A stretch of DNA of 64,000 nucleotides from Kallotenue papyrolyticum. Lineage in GTDB: Bacteria > Chloroflexota > Chloroflexia > Chloroflexales > Kallotenuaceae. Of the stretch, positions 26,078-34,558 are shown in pieces. The stretch lies in assembly GCF_000526415.1 (NCBI RefSeq), contig NZ_JAGA01000002.1, forward strand, positions 1,046,001 to 1,110,000, in the 5' to 3' direction. The notes under the pieces are model-generated. The model worked only from the letters and a program-made list of their open reading frames with translations. It did not search any database and was not told where the DNA came from. Position 1 is the first letter of the stretch, and every line of letters starts with the position of its first letter. A program made the position numbers and the translations under genes.

Positions 26078-26142
26078 CGTTCCCTCGCCTGTGTCGTGGG
26101 CTATGGTAGCACAACCGGCAATGCCTGCCGCGCGGGCGGGCT

Positions 26143-26790
26143 TCAGGCCGGTAATGCCAGGATCGCCGTCAGTTGCGCGCCGGTAGTCAGCGGCAGATTA
26201 ATTGCCGGCGCCGGCAGCGCGTGCCAGGCCACCACGGTTGCGCCGTGCGCATTGGCCGCCGGCGGCGCATCGAGCACGATCACCAAGTGTTCAGCGGCGG
26301 CGACGCGCTGGAGCCAGGCGTGATCGCGCTGCCGATCGAAGCGCAACGCCCAGGTGCTCAGCGCCGGCTCGATCAGCGTAATCGCCAGCACGACGCGCCC
26401 GGTGGCGGCATCGTAGAGCCATTGCGTGGCGCTCAGCAGCGCGGCGGGATGGCGCGCCTCCAGACGCAGCACGCGTGGCAGGTCGCTGACGTCGGGCCGT
26501 TCGCGCGCGTCGATCCAGACCACCGGCAGCAACTTGCCATGGGGCAGGATCGCTAGGCCGGTGGCGCACACGGGCAGCGCCTGCGCCGCTAGGGGTTGCC
26601 AGTCGGGCGTGAGGCGCGGGACGTAGGGCCGCGTCTCCCTGGCGCGTTGCTGCACAACCGCCACGCGCGGCGCCGACAGTGGCAGGGCGCCACGGCGGTA
26701 GGCCCACCACGTCCGCCGTCCCAGATGATAGGCGATCGCCAGCAACAATCCGGCGACCGCGCCCAAGCGACTCCATCCGCGTTGCATCAT
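26143..26790 (-). CDS. Uncharacterised protein with one N-terminal membrane segment
   Basis: 215 aa from ATG 26790. One hydrophobic segment (LGAVAGLLLAIAYHLG, about 7-22) is followed by a basic patch (RRTWWAYRRG), which predicts an N-in or signal-anchor topology. The rest is a beta-rich domain with no family I recognise (VCATGLAILPHGKLLPVVWI, then LVIVLDAPPAANAHG). The ribosome binding site is poor; a longer start inside the upstream gene cannot be excluded. It is the last gene of the adh-thioesterase-oxidoreductase run. Confidence 0.7.
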   Translation of the reverse strand: MMQRGWSRLGAVAGLLLAIAYHLGRRTWWAYRRGALPLSAPRVAVVQQRARETRPYVPRLTPDWQPLAAQALPVCATGLAILPHGKLLPVVWIDARERPDVSDLPRVLRLEARHPAALLSATQWLYDAATGRVVLAITLIEPALSTWALRFDRQRDHAWLQRVAAAEHLVIVLDAPPAANAHGATVVAWHALPAPAINLPLTTGAQLTAILALPA

Positions 26791-26845
26791 CGCTTTGGGG
26801 CAAGCTGTGCAGATTGTGTGCCGTGGTGCGCCGGAGTGGAGGCGT

Positions 26846-28123
26846 TCAAGCGCGGTGTGACATCTGCGCGCGAAAGCGGCGCATATCGACAACGACCTGC
26901 TTCAGGCGCGACTCCTCCGCGGCAAAGGCCAGCAGGTGGCTTTCCAACGCTGCGCGCGCACCGGTCAGTCCCGGCCGGCCCTCGCGCACGGCGCTCAGAA
27001 AGGCGCGCACCACGCCGAAGTCGCCGCCGCCGTGTCCGCTCGCGCCGGGCGGGATGGTGATCGTCTCGCGGTGGCCGGTGAGATGATCGTGCAGTTCGAT
27101 CACTCCCATGCGAGCTGTGAACAGCCCGCGCAACGTCGCGCGACTGCCGTCGTAGCGCATGGCGCGCGACTCCTCGTGCGCGTGGCCGTGCATGATCAAC
27201 GTCACGTTCGTGCCGTCCTCCAGCACCATGTTGACGGTCTGGTGATCGACCACGTCGTTGTCGCAGCGATAGACACAGCGTCCCCAGGGGCCGTGCTCCA
27301 GTGCGCGGCGGCGTGCTTCGGGCGTGAGATCCTCGCTGATCACCGTCACCGGCCAGCCCGCGCGCGCGGGATCGAGGTAGATGCGGCGCGCATCGAAGGG
27401 ACACGTCGCGCCCGCCGGACAGGGATCGGTGCAGCGCGCGGTTGCGCCCGGTGGCGCGTGTTCGGGCCGGAAGTGCCGCAGGCCGCCGGTGGAGACGAGC
27501 TGCGCGACCAGACTGTCCAGGTTCCAGACCAGCAGATCCAGATCGTGGCAGCATTTGGCCAGAATCATCGGGCTGGAGAGCGCCTGGTTGCGCCAGTGGC
27601 CGCGCACGTAGCTGTGAGCCATGTGCCAGAAGGCGACGTTCTCGCGGTGCTCGACGGTGACGATCTGGCCCAGGCGGCCTGAGCGGAGGATCGCGTGGAG
27701 CGTTGCGAAAAAGGGCGTGTAGCGCAGCACATGGCAGACCTGCACCACGCGCCCGCTCTGCTCCGCCGCCGCAACCAGGGCAAGCGTCTGATCCAGCGTG
27801 GGCGCCAGCGGTTTTTCCAGCAACACATGGTAGCCGGCGCGCAGCGCCGCCAGCGTCACGGGCAGGTGCAGCCGATCCTGCGTGGTGTTGAAGCACAGAT
27901 CGGCGATGCGTCCTTGCGCCAGCAGCTCCTCCCAGGTGGCGAACTGACACTCGGCGGGGATGCCGTGTTGCGCCGCGAAGCGGGCGCGGCGGCGTGGGTC
28001 CGGCTCGGCTACGGCCACGAAGCGCAATTCATCGGGGTGATGCAGCGCATAGGCGCCGTAGGCCGCCAGGCCGCGATTGCCCGCGCCGCACAGCACCGCC
28101 GTCAGGGGCGCGCCGGCGCTCAT
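26846..28123 (-). CDS. Gfo/Idh/MocA family oxidoreductase
   Basis: 425-aa NAD(P)-dependent sugar or inositol dehydrogenase-like protein. The Rossmann start is AVLCGAGNRGLAAYGAYAL (about 8-26). HVLLEKPLAPT (about 95) contains the family EKP motif with the active-site Lys, and ILAKCCHDLDLLVW (about 183) gives the HD-type catalytic pair region. It has extra Cys residues around CTDPCPAGATCPF that are not a general family feature. The start overlaps the thioesterase stop by 4 bases, so it is co-translated with the upstream genes. Confidence 0.92.
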   Translation of the reverse strand: MSAGAPLTAVLCGAGNRGLAAYGAYALHHPDELRFVAVAEPDPRRRARFAAQHGIPAECQFATWEELLAQGRIADLCFNTTQDRLHLPVTLAALRAGYHVLLEKPLAPTLDQTLALVAAAEQSGRVVQVCHVLRYTPFFATLHAILRSGRLGQIVTVEHRENVAFWHMAHSYVRGHWRNQALSSPMILAKCCHDLDLLVWNLDSLVAQLVSTGGLRHFRPEHAPPGATARCTDPCPAGATCPFDARRIYLDPARAGWPVTVISEDLTPEARRRALEHGPWGRCVYRCDNDVVDHQTVNMVLEDGTNVTLIMHGHAHEESRAMRYDGSRATLRGLFTARMGVIELHDHLTGHRETITIPPGASGHGGGDFGVVRAFLSAVREGRPGLTGARAALESHLLAFAAEESRLKQVVVDMRRFRAQMSHRA

Positions 28124-28572
28124 GCCTCTGCTCCGCGCGCTGTGACGGCGATCATGGTTGCCTGCATCACCGCGATCAGGCGCTGCCGGGTCCCCCGGAT
28201 CGCCTGCACCTCACCGGCGCAGACCGTCAGGGTACGTCCGGCTTTGACTACGCGCCCGCGCGCGACGAAGCGCTCGCCCTGCGCCGGCGCGATGAAGTTG
28301 ACCTTATACTCCACGGTCAGGACCTCGGCTGCGGCGGGCATCAGCGTGTAGGCCGCGAAGCCGCAGGCGCTGTCCACGATCGCGGTGATGATCCCGGCAT
28401 GCAGGTAGCCGTGCTGCTGTGTCAGATCGGCGCGGGAGGGCAGCGCGATCTCCACCTCGCCGGGCGCGACGTGCGTCAGCGTGGCGCCGATCGTACGCAT
28501 GAGCGCCTGCTGCGCGAAGCCGGCGCGTGTGCGCTCGGCCCAGCTATCATCCATGGGCTGCTTGCTCGCCAT
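28120..28572 (-). CDS. PaaI-type hotdog thioesterase
   Basis: 150 aa. The hotdog-fold core shows QQHGYLHAGIITAIVDSACGFAAYT, with HG..H.G..-type catalytic placement, then VEYKVNFIAPAQGERFVARGRVV. It should hydrolyse an acyl-CoA thioester. GGAGAT precedes ATG 28572, which lies 26 bases inside the end of the alcohol dehydrogenase gene; the overlap and the following 4-base overlap make this a coupled operon. Confidence 0.9.
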   Translation of the reverse strand: MASKQPMDDSWAERTRAGFAQQALMRTIGATLTHVAPGEVEIALPSRADLTQQHGYLHAGIITAIVDSACGFAAYTLMPAAAEVLTVEYKVNFIAPAQGERFVARGRVVKAGRTLTVCAGEVQAIRGTRQRLIAVMQATMIAVTARGAEA

Positions 28573-29698
28573 GCCGATCTCCAGATGTGGCTGATGCCGG
28601 CGTGGTCTGCCCGGGCACGATCAGGGCTTTGACCACGCGCTGCGCGGCAACGTCCTCCAGCGCGGTCTGTGCTTCTTGGAGCGTGTAGCGACGGCTGATC
28701 AGCGCCGCCCAGGGCAGGGATTGCTGATAGCGCGCCAGCACGCGCACGCCACGGTAGAGATGGCTGGCATCGCTGCCCCAGCAGCCCAGCACGTCGAGAT
28801 GCTTTTTGTTCAGGTCGTAGTGCGGATGGAAGACCGTCGTGCCGGCATCGGTGTACTGGCCAACCACCACGAAGCGGCCGGCGTCGCGCGTCAGGCGCAT
28901 GCCCTCCGCCACCGCTGCAGCCACGCCGGTGGCCTCGATCGTCACGTCTGCGCCGCGACCACCGGTCAGTTCATACACCGTCTCAAGGCGCTCCACCTCG
29001 CTCTGTTGGTTGATATCGATCACCTGATCCACGCCCAACCGCTGCGCCATCGCCAGGCGTACCGCCGCGCCGCCGATCAGGATGATCTGGCCGGCGCCGC
29101 GGAGTTGCGCCAGCAGCGCAGCGTTGAGACCAACCGGGCCATCGCCCTGGATCACCACCGTGTCGCCGAAGCGGATCGCGCCGCGTTCGACGGCGTGCAA
29201 CGCCGTGGGTAGGCCGCAGCCCGCCGCCAGAAACGTGCTCCAGTCCAGATCGGGCGGCAGCGAGACGATATGTGCGCCGGGCCGCAGGGAGATCATCTCG
29301 CTCCAGCCGCCGAAGAGGCCCTCCTCGGCGCCGAGGGTGATGCCGTACACCTTGCGCTGCGGACAGCGCGTCGTGGCCTGCGCCACTGCGCAGTACCAAC
29401 AGCGCCCGCACGAGCCCCACACGTCCAGAAAGGTGACGATGTCGCCAAGGTTCAGTCGGCGTCCGTCGATGTCGCGCACCTCGCCCCCCAGCGCCACCAC
29501 TTCGCCGACCGAGACATGCCCGGGGATGATCGGATAGGGCACGCCCGCCAGCCGTCCATGCCAGAGATGCACATCGGTGCCGCAGACTTCGCTGCCGAGT
29601 GTGCGCAGCACCACGCCGCCGTCTTCGGGCTGTGGCGTTGCAAAACTGCGCAGCTCCAGCGGCTGCCGCGGCGCGGGCATGACAACTGCCTGAACCAT
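28547..29698 (-). CDS. Zinc-dependent alcohol/polyol dehydrogenase (MDR family)
   Basis: 383 aa. The catalytic zinc site starts at EVCGTDVHLWHG (about 37-48); GHVSVGEVVALGG is the GHE-type segment with V for E. The structural zinc is at CGRCWYCAVAQATTRC (about 99-114). The cofactor motif VVIQGDGPVGLNAALLA is near 183. AAGGA precedes ATG 29698. The family oxidises secondary alcohols or polyols with NAD(P). The operon context (thioesterase, Gfo/Idh/MocA) suggests catabolism of a small polyol, but the substrate is not given by sequence. Confidence 0.93.
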   Translation of the reverse strand: MVQAVVMPAPRQPLELRSFATPQPEDGGVVLRTLGSEVCGTDVHLWHGRLAGVPYPIIPGHVSVGEVVALGGEVRDIDGRRLNLGDIVTFLDVWGSCGRCWYCAVAQATTRCPQRKVYGITLGAEEGLFGGWSEMISLRPGAHIVSLPPDLDWSTFLAAGCGLPTALHAVERGAIRFGDTVVIQGDGPVGLNAALLAQLRGAGQIILIGGAAVRLAMAQRLGVDQVIDINQQSEVERLETVYELTGGRGADVTIEATGVAAAVAEGMRLTRDAGRFVVVGQYTDAGTTVFHPHYDLNKKHLDVLGCWGSDASHLYRGVRVLARYQQSLPWAALISRRYTLQEAQTALEDVAAQRVVKALIVPGQTTPASATSGDRHGEQAAHG

Positions 29699-29774
29699 GG
29701 TCCTTGCTCCGTCTGGTTGATCCTGGGGCATGATACACCATCTCCGGCGGCTGGCGCGATCGGGCTGCACCGTC

Positions 29775-29780
29775 TATAAT
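29775..29780 (+). promoter_or_regulatory. Consensus -10 for the zinc-finger/LCP gene
   Basis: TATAAT lies 37 bases before ATG 29817. The best -35 at 17 bases (TGGCGC) is poor. Confidence 0.6.
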
Positions 29781-29816
29781 CGGGACGCGCCCCGAAGCCT
29801 GCGCTGCGAGGTGGAC

Positions 29817-31235
29817 ATGACCTGCGCTGAAGCCCGTCGCCTGCTGGATGCAGGCGTTGTGCCCGGTTCCACGCGTGGCCGCGATCCGCTGCTCGGCTTT
29901 CATCTGGCAACCTGCGCTGCCTGTCGCGCCTATCGCGAGCGACGCGCCGGCAAGGCAGCTCCACCCGTGTTCGCCGCATCACCGGCGTCTCCGGCCATTC
30001 CGCTGCCGACCATGTCTGCTGCGCCGCCGCCCGTCGCCGCGCCGGCGCTCCCAACGCCTCAGCCGCCACCTGCGGCTGCACCGCCGGTCCAGCCACGCCG
30101 CGCACCATCCGGCACCGGCCAGGGTCGTGCGTGGTGGCCCTGGTTGCTGGCCGGTCTGTTGCTCGCCCTGATCGGCAGCGCCGGCTGGTACGTCGGCCTG
30201 CCGCTGTTGCGCGCCTACCGCCATATACGGGCCATGCACGTCGGCACGCCATCGGTCGCGCCGATTGCCATGGTGTTGCCGACGGCGACGCCCACACCTG
30301 TGCGCACACCACCTCCCGCCCCGACGCTGCGCCCCACCCGCACGCCGCTGCCGACAGCGACGATCCGACCGAGCGCGACGCCATGGCCCACAGCCACGGC
30401 CACGCCCAGCCCTACTCCGACGCCACTGCTGCCGGCGGCACGGCCCATGACCGTGTTGCTGATCGGCCTGGATGCGCGCCCCGGCGAAGGTCTCTTGGCG
30501 CGGGGCGATGCTCTGATGCTGGCGCGGCTCGATCCCGATCGTGGTGCGGTGACGCTGCTGTCGCTGCCGCGCGATCTGTGGGTGCCGATCCCGGGCTACG
30601 GCGAGGGCAAGATCAACGGCGCTTTTCTCTACGGCGAGCAGCGTGAGCCGCAGGGGGGCGGCCTGCGCCTGATGCGGCAGACCGTCGGCGCGGCCCTGGG
30701 CGTGGAGGTGGACTACGCGGTCGCCGTCGATTTTCGCGGCTTTCGCGCGCTGATCGATGCCATCGGCGGCATCACCGTGGACGTGCCGCGCGAGCTGTAC
30801 GATCCTGCCTTTCCCACCGAAGATTACGGCTATACCGTGGCGCACTTCCTGCCAGGACCTCAGCAGATGGACGGCGCGACGGCGCTGATGTATGCCCGCA
30901 CGCGCCATCCCGATTCGGATTTCGAACGCATCAAGCGTCAGCAACAGGTGATCGTGGCCATCGCCGAGCGGCTGCGCGAGCGCGGCGTGCTGCGCAATCT
31001 ACACGAGGCCGACGCGCTGACCACAGCGCTGCTGCCCTACGTCCATACCGATCTGCCGCCCGATCTGGCGCTGGCGATGCTGTGGGCCATGCGCGACGTC
31101 GAGCGCGGTGCGGTGACGCGGCTGGTGGTCACGCCGGACATGCTCTGGGAAACGACGGTCCGCGGCGCGTACGCGCTGGTGCCGCAGCCCGGCGTGCTGA
31201 CTGCGCTGGGCCAGCGCCTGTTGGCGACGCCGTGA
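29817..31235 (+). CDS. LCP family protein with an N-terminal anti-sigma-type zinc finger
   Basis: 472 aa. Residues 1-50 match a zf-HC2 (anti-sigma factor) finger: MTCAEARRLL ... FHLATCAACRAY with Cys3, His and the CAAC pair. A Pro/Ala-rich linker runs to about 100, then one membrane segment (about 104-128), then a second Pro/Thr-rich linker outside the cell. The LCP domain at about 215-400 has VLLIGLDARPGEG, LLSLPRDLWVPIP, IDAIGGITVDVP and ALMYARTRHPDSDFERIKRQ. GAGGTGG precedes ATG 29817. Combining a cytoplasmic finger with an extracellular LCP enzyme is unusual; it could couple wall synthesis to sigma-factor control. The zinc finger is an inference from spacing of Cys and His. Confidence 0.9.
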   Translation: MTCAEARRLLDAGVVPGSTRGRDPLLGFHLATCAACRAYRERRAGKAAPPVFAASPASPAIPLPTMSAAPPPVAAPALPTPQPPPAAAPPVQPRRAPSGTGQGRAWWPWLLAGLLLALIGSAGWYVGLPLLRAYRHIRAMHVGTPSVAPIAMVLPTATPTPVRTPPPAPTLRPTRTPLPTATIRPSATPWPTATATPSPTPTPLLPAARPMTVLLIGLDARPGEGLLARGDALMLARLDPDRGAVTLLSLPRDLWVPIPGYGEGKINGAFLYGEQREPQGGGLRLMRQTVGAALGVEVDYAVAVDFRGFRALIDAIGGITVDVPRELYDPAFPTEDYGYTVAHFLPGPQQMDGATALMYARTRHPDSDFERIKRQQQVIVAIAERLRERGVLRNLHEADALTTALLPYVHTDLPPDLALAMLWAMRDVERGAVTRLVVTPDMLWETTVRGAYALVPQPGVLTALGQRLLATP

Positions 31236-31257
31236 GCAAGGAGATGACGCTGCGCTT

Positions 31258-32175
31258 ATGCCCTACACACGCGCGCTGGTGATCATCAATCCCGTATCGG
31301 GGCGGCACGATCCGGCTGAAACACAGCAGATGCTGGAAGATCGACTCGCCGCCGAAGGGCTGGCCTACGAAGTACGCGCGACGCGCGCGGCGGGTGACGC
31401 GCTGCGCTGGGCGCAGGCCGCCGCCGATGAAGGCTTTGATCTGGTGATCGCTTCCGGTGGCGACGGCACAATTATGGAAGCGATGAGTGGGCTGATCAAA
31501 GCCGGCGCGACGATCCCGCTGGCGCAGATCCCGGTGGGCACGGCCAATCTGCTGGCGCGCGCGCTCGGCATCTCCAGCGATCCCGCCGAGGCGATCGAGG
31601 TGATCTTCAGCGGCAAACAGGTGCGGCTGGACGTGGGCTACCTGCCCGATGAGGATCGCTACTTCGCGCTGGTCGCCGGCGCGGGCTACGATGCGCAACT
31701 GATCGGCGACGCTTCGCGCGAGCTCAAGAACCGTCTGGGCTTTGCCGCCTATGTGCTCACCGGCATCAAAAACCTGTTCAAGCTGCGCCGGTCGCGCGTG
31801 GAGCTGGAGATCGACGGACGGCGACGGCGCTTCCGCGCGCACACGGTGATGGTGGCGAACATCGGCACGCTCGGCGCGGGCGCGCTGGCGCTGGGGCCCA
31901 ACATCCACCCCCACGACGGCAAACTCGACCTGATCGTGATCTCATCGGCATCGCTGGCCGGCGCGCTGCGCATTTTGTGGCAGCTCCTGACCGGTCGCTT
32001 TGAGGGCAACGCCAACCTGCGCTACTTCAGCGCATCCCGGGTGCGCATCACGGCCCGTCCGCCGCTGCCGACGCAACTCGACGGCGAGGAGCTGGGCACG
32101 ACGCCCCTCGCCGCTGAAGCCGTGCCTGATGGCGCGTTACTGCTCGTGCCGCAGACATACCATGCCCACGCATGA
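31258..32175 (+). CDS. Diacylglycerol kinase-like lipid kinase (YegS/DagK family)
   Basis: 305 aa. The opening IINPVSGRHDP, VIASGGDGTIMEAMSGL (about 64-80; GGDGT nucleotide site) and IPVGTANLLARALG are characteristic. The C-terminal half includes AGAGYDAQLIGDASRELKNR and IHPHDGKLDLIVISS. It should phosphorylate a membrane lipid such as diacylglycerol. AAGGAG lies 14 bases before ATG 31258, longer than ideal. It is 22 bases after the LCP gene and probably in the same transcript. Confidence 0.93.
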   Translation: MPYTRALVIINPVSGRHDPAETQQMLEDRLAAEGLAYEVRATRAAGDALRWAQAAADEGFDLVIASGGDGTIMEAMSGLIKAGATIPLAQIPVGTANLLARALGISSDPAEAIEVIFSGKQVRLDVGYLPDEDRYFALVAGAGYDAQLIGDASRELKNRLGFAAYVLTGIKNLFKLRRSRVELEIDGRRRRFRAHTVMVANIGTLGAGALALGPNIHPHDGKLDLIVISSASLAGALRILWQLLTGRFEGNANLRYFSASRVRITARPPLPTQLDGEELGTTPLAAEAVPDGALLLVPQTYHAHA

Positions 32176-32178
32176 TGG

Positions 32179-32223
32179 GCCGGCGCCGTAAGCTATAGTG
32201 GACAGCTCGCCCACGGCGCCGGC
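32179..32223. terminator. Hairpin between convergent genes
   Basis: Perfect 11-bp arms GCCGGCGCCGT / ACGGCGCCGGC flank a 23-base loop between the ends of the lipid kinase gene and metQ. The T-tail is weak on both strands (GGGGCAATTT on plus). Confidence 0.45.
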
Positions 32224-32232
32224 TGGGGCAAT

Positions 32233-33081
32233 TTAGAACGCTGGCAGGACCGAGCCCTGATACTTGTCTTCGATGAACTGCTTGACCTCAGGCGATTGCA
32301 GCAGCCGCGCCAGGGCCTGCACGCGCGGATCGTTTTCGTGGCCACGCAGCACGACCAGCACGTTGGCATACGGGTTGTTCTGGCCCGACTCCAACGCTAG
32401 CGCATCCTTGCTCGGTGTCAGGCCGGCCTCGATGGCGTAGTTGCCGTTGATTACCGCCAGCGTCGTGTCCTCCAGCGCGCGCGGTAACTGCGCCGCCTCC
32501 AGCTCGGTGATCTGCAGGTTCTTGGGATTGCCAGTGATATCGCGTACGGTGGCGTTGGTGCCGACGCCCTCGCGCAGCGTGATCAGCCCATTGGCCGCCA
32601 GCAACTGTAACGCGCGTCCGGCATTCGTGGCATCGTTGGGAATGGCAACCACCGCGCCCTGCGGCACGGCGTCCAGCGACTGTACGGTGCGTGAGTAGAT
32701 GCCTAGTGGCTCGATGTGCACCGGCACCACCGCGACCATGTCGATGCCGCGCTGCTTGCCGAACTCCTCCATGTAGGGCACGTGCTGGAAGTAGTTGGCG
32801 TCGATCTGGCCGTCGTTGAGCGCCAGGTTGGGCTGGACATAATCGGTGAACTCGATGATCTCCAGTTGCAGACCCTCGCGCTGCGCCAGGTTATCTTTGA
32901 TGAAGCGCAGGATCTCGGCATGGGGCACGGGGGTAGCGCCCACGCGCAGCGGCGCGCTGCTGACCGCGGTGCTGGCAGTGGTTGTCTCGGTCGTAGCCGC
33001 CGGTGCGCCGCCGCTGTTGCCGCCGCAGGCGGCCAGCAAGGCGGCGATAAGCCCAATAACGATGTATCGTAGCGTCTTCAT
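32233..33081 (-). CDS. metQ: Methionine ABC transporter substrate-binding lipoprotein
   Basis: 282 aa, periplasm-side lipoprotein that binds D/L-methionine or a related sulfur compound. Lipobox LLAAC is at about residue 19. The NlpA/MetQ domain has LRVGATPVPHAEILRFIK, DYVQPNLALNDGQIDANYFQHVPYM and VAIPNDATNAGRALQLL. It matches the family in length. metI and metN lie upstream on the same strand, but here the metI-metQ gap is 820 bases and filled with repeats, so expression with the permease genes may be reduced or separately driven. Confidence 0.94.
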   Translation of the reverse strand: MKTLRYIVIGLIAALLAACGGNSGGAPAATTETTTASTAVSSAPLRVGATPVPHAEILRFIKDNLAQREGLQLEIIEFTDYVQPNLALNDGQIDANYFQHVPYMEEFGKQRGIDMVAVVPVHIEPLGIYSRTVQSLDAVPQGAVVAIPNDATNAGRALQLLAANGLITLREGVGTNATVRDITGNPKNLQITELEAAQLPRALEDTTLAVINGNYAIEAGLTPSKDALALESGQNNPYANVLVVLRGHENDPRVQALARLLQSPEVKQFIEDKYQGSVLPAF

Positions 33082-33155
33082 GGGTGATCCTTTCTGTCTT
33101 GTGATTGATGATCCACTCGTCCTGCTTCCGAGTACGGGAGCCGTGCTTCCGTGCC

Positions 33156-33292
33156 TTTAGCGTGCGGGCGCCATGCTTCCGCGGCGCCCGAGAGGGCGGC
33201 GGCGATCCCCCGCCCTTGTCGCGTTCGACCATGCCCGAAGGGCCGCCTGCGCGCGCGGCGCATGGCGCCAGCCAGGCTGGCGCACGCCAAAA
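33156..33292. repeat. TIR-bounded modular repeat element, field 3 copy 1
   Basis: It begins TTTAGCGTGCGGGCGCCATG and ends GGCTGGCGCACGCCAAAA. The centre differs from other copies and lacks the CGATCCTG word. Confidence 0.7.
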
Positions 33293-33299
33293 CCATGCT

Positions 33300-33440
33300 T
33301 TTTGGAGTGCGGAAGCCATGCTTCCACGGCGCCCGCAGGGCGCCAAGGCGCACCGCGAGGGAGGATCGATCCTGGCTTGTGCCTGTGCTCCCCGACGCGG
33401 CTGCCCCGCTGCGCGGGACGCGCCAGCCAGGCTGGCGCAC
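33300..33440. repeat. TIR-bounded modular repeat element, field 3 copy 2
   Basis: It begins TTTTGGAGTGCGGAAGCC and ends GCCAGGCTGGCGCAC. The centre carries ATCGATCCTGGCTTG and the CCCCGCTGCGCGGG hairpin, like field 1 copies 1 and 3. Confidence 0.75.
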
Positions 33441-33901
33441 GTGGAGTGCGGAAGCCATGCTTCCGCGGCGCCCGAGAGGGCGCCAAGGCGAGCAGACCAT
33501 GGTGCACGGATTGCCAGTTGCCTGCTGTCCCCGACGTTGCCGCTACGCCGGCGCTCGCAGCGCGAGCGCCGTTCACCACCATCATGGTCCACGACGTGGG
33601 CATGGCGGGTGTCCCCAGTACGAGCCTGCGAGCGCGGTGCGCTCGCGCGCCAGCCATGCTGGCGCACTCCAAAAACCACTTCGGCGTGCGGGCGCTGACC
33701 ACCACCGGTGTTCCACCGCCACCATCACGCTCAGCCCCTATCTTCGCCAACCGGCGAGCGCATAGTGCTCTGGCTCGTTTTGGCGTGCGGAAGCCATGCT
33801 TCCGCGGCGTCCGTGGAGCTATCCACCACCCGCCTGGCCGGTTTGGCGTTCTGCTGGCCATATGCACACCCGTCGAACCCTGCCCGGCGCGGCAGCGCCT
33901 G

Positions 33902-34558
33902 CTACCGTCGTGTCAACCGCCGCGCGATCCAGTCGCCGAGCATCTGGATGGCCTGCACCAGCACGATCAGCAGCACCACCGTGGCGATCATCACATCGGT
34001 CTGGAAGCGCTGGTAGCCGTAGCGGATCGCCAGATCACCCAGGCCGCCGCCGCCGACCGCACCGGCCATCGCCGAGTAGCCGATCAGGCCGATGATGGTG
34101 ATGGTGAGCCCCAGCACCAGTGACGGCAGCGCTTCCGGTAGCAGGACCTTGGTCACGATCTGCCAGGTGGTCGCGCCCATGGCTTGCGCCGCTTCGATCA
34201 GCCCGCGCTCCACCTCGCGCAGCGCAGTCTCGACTACACGCGCGAAAAACGGGATCGCGGCGATGGTCAGCGGTACGATTGCCGCGGTCGAGCCGATCGA
34301 CGTGCCGACGATCAGCCGTGTCAGCGGAATCACGGCGACCAGCAGGATGATAAAGGGCAGCGAGCGACCCACATTGATGATCGCCGCCAGCACACGGTTG
34401 AGCGCTGGCGCAGCCAGAATATTGCCGCGATCGGTGATCACCAGCAGCACGCCCAGCGGCAGACCCAGCAGTGCGGTGAAGAGTGTGGCGATGCCCACCA
34501 TGTAAAGGGTTTCGAGCGTTGCTTGCCAGAGTTCGGGCAGCAGGTCGGGCCAGCTCAT
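33902..34558 (-). CDS. metI: Methionine ABC transporter permease
   Basis: 218-aa membrane permease with about five hydrophobic segments. LYMVGIATLFTALLGLPLGV is the first, and the EAA-type loop EAAQAMGATTWQIVTKVLLPEA (about 128-149) that contacts the ATPase is well preserved. ILLVAVIPLTRLIVGTSIG is typical of MetI. Its start overlaps the metN stop as ATGA (34555-34558). It forms the channel of the methionine importer with MetN and MetQ. Confidence 0.95.
   Translation of the reverse strand: MSWPDLLPELWQATLETLYMVGIATLFTALLGLPLGVLLVITDRGNILAAPALNRVLAAIINVGRSLPFIILLVAVIPLTRLIVGTSIGSTAAIVPLTIAAIPFFARVVETALREVERGLIEAAQAMGATTWQIVTKVLLPEALPSLVLGLTITIIGLIGYSAMAGAVGGGGLGDLAIRYGYQRFQTDVMIATVVLLIVLVQAIQMLGDWIARRLTRR

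Larger units (their letters stand above)
33082..33901. repeat. Intergenic repeat field 3, inside the metNIQ locus (no gene)
   Basis: No gene is present. Elements resembling those in fields 1 and 2 lie at 33156-33292, 33300-33440, 33441-33675 and 33778-about 33815, in direct orientation. The left ends read TTTTGGAGTGCGGAAGCC and the right ends GGCTGGCGCACGCCAAAA. At 33349-33445 the word CGATCCTGGCTTGTGCCTG is a diverged version of the field 1 word CGATCCTGTTCTGCGCCTG. Confidence 0.85.
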
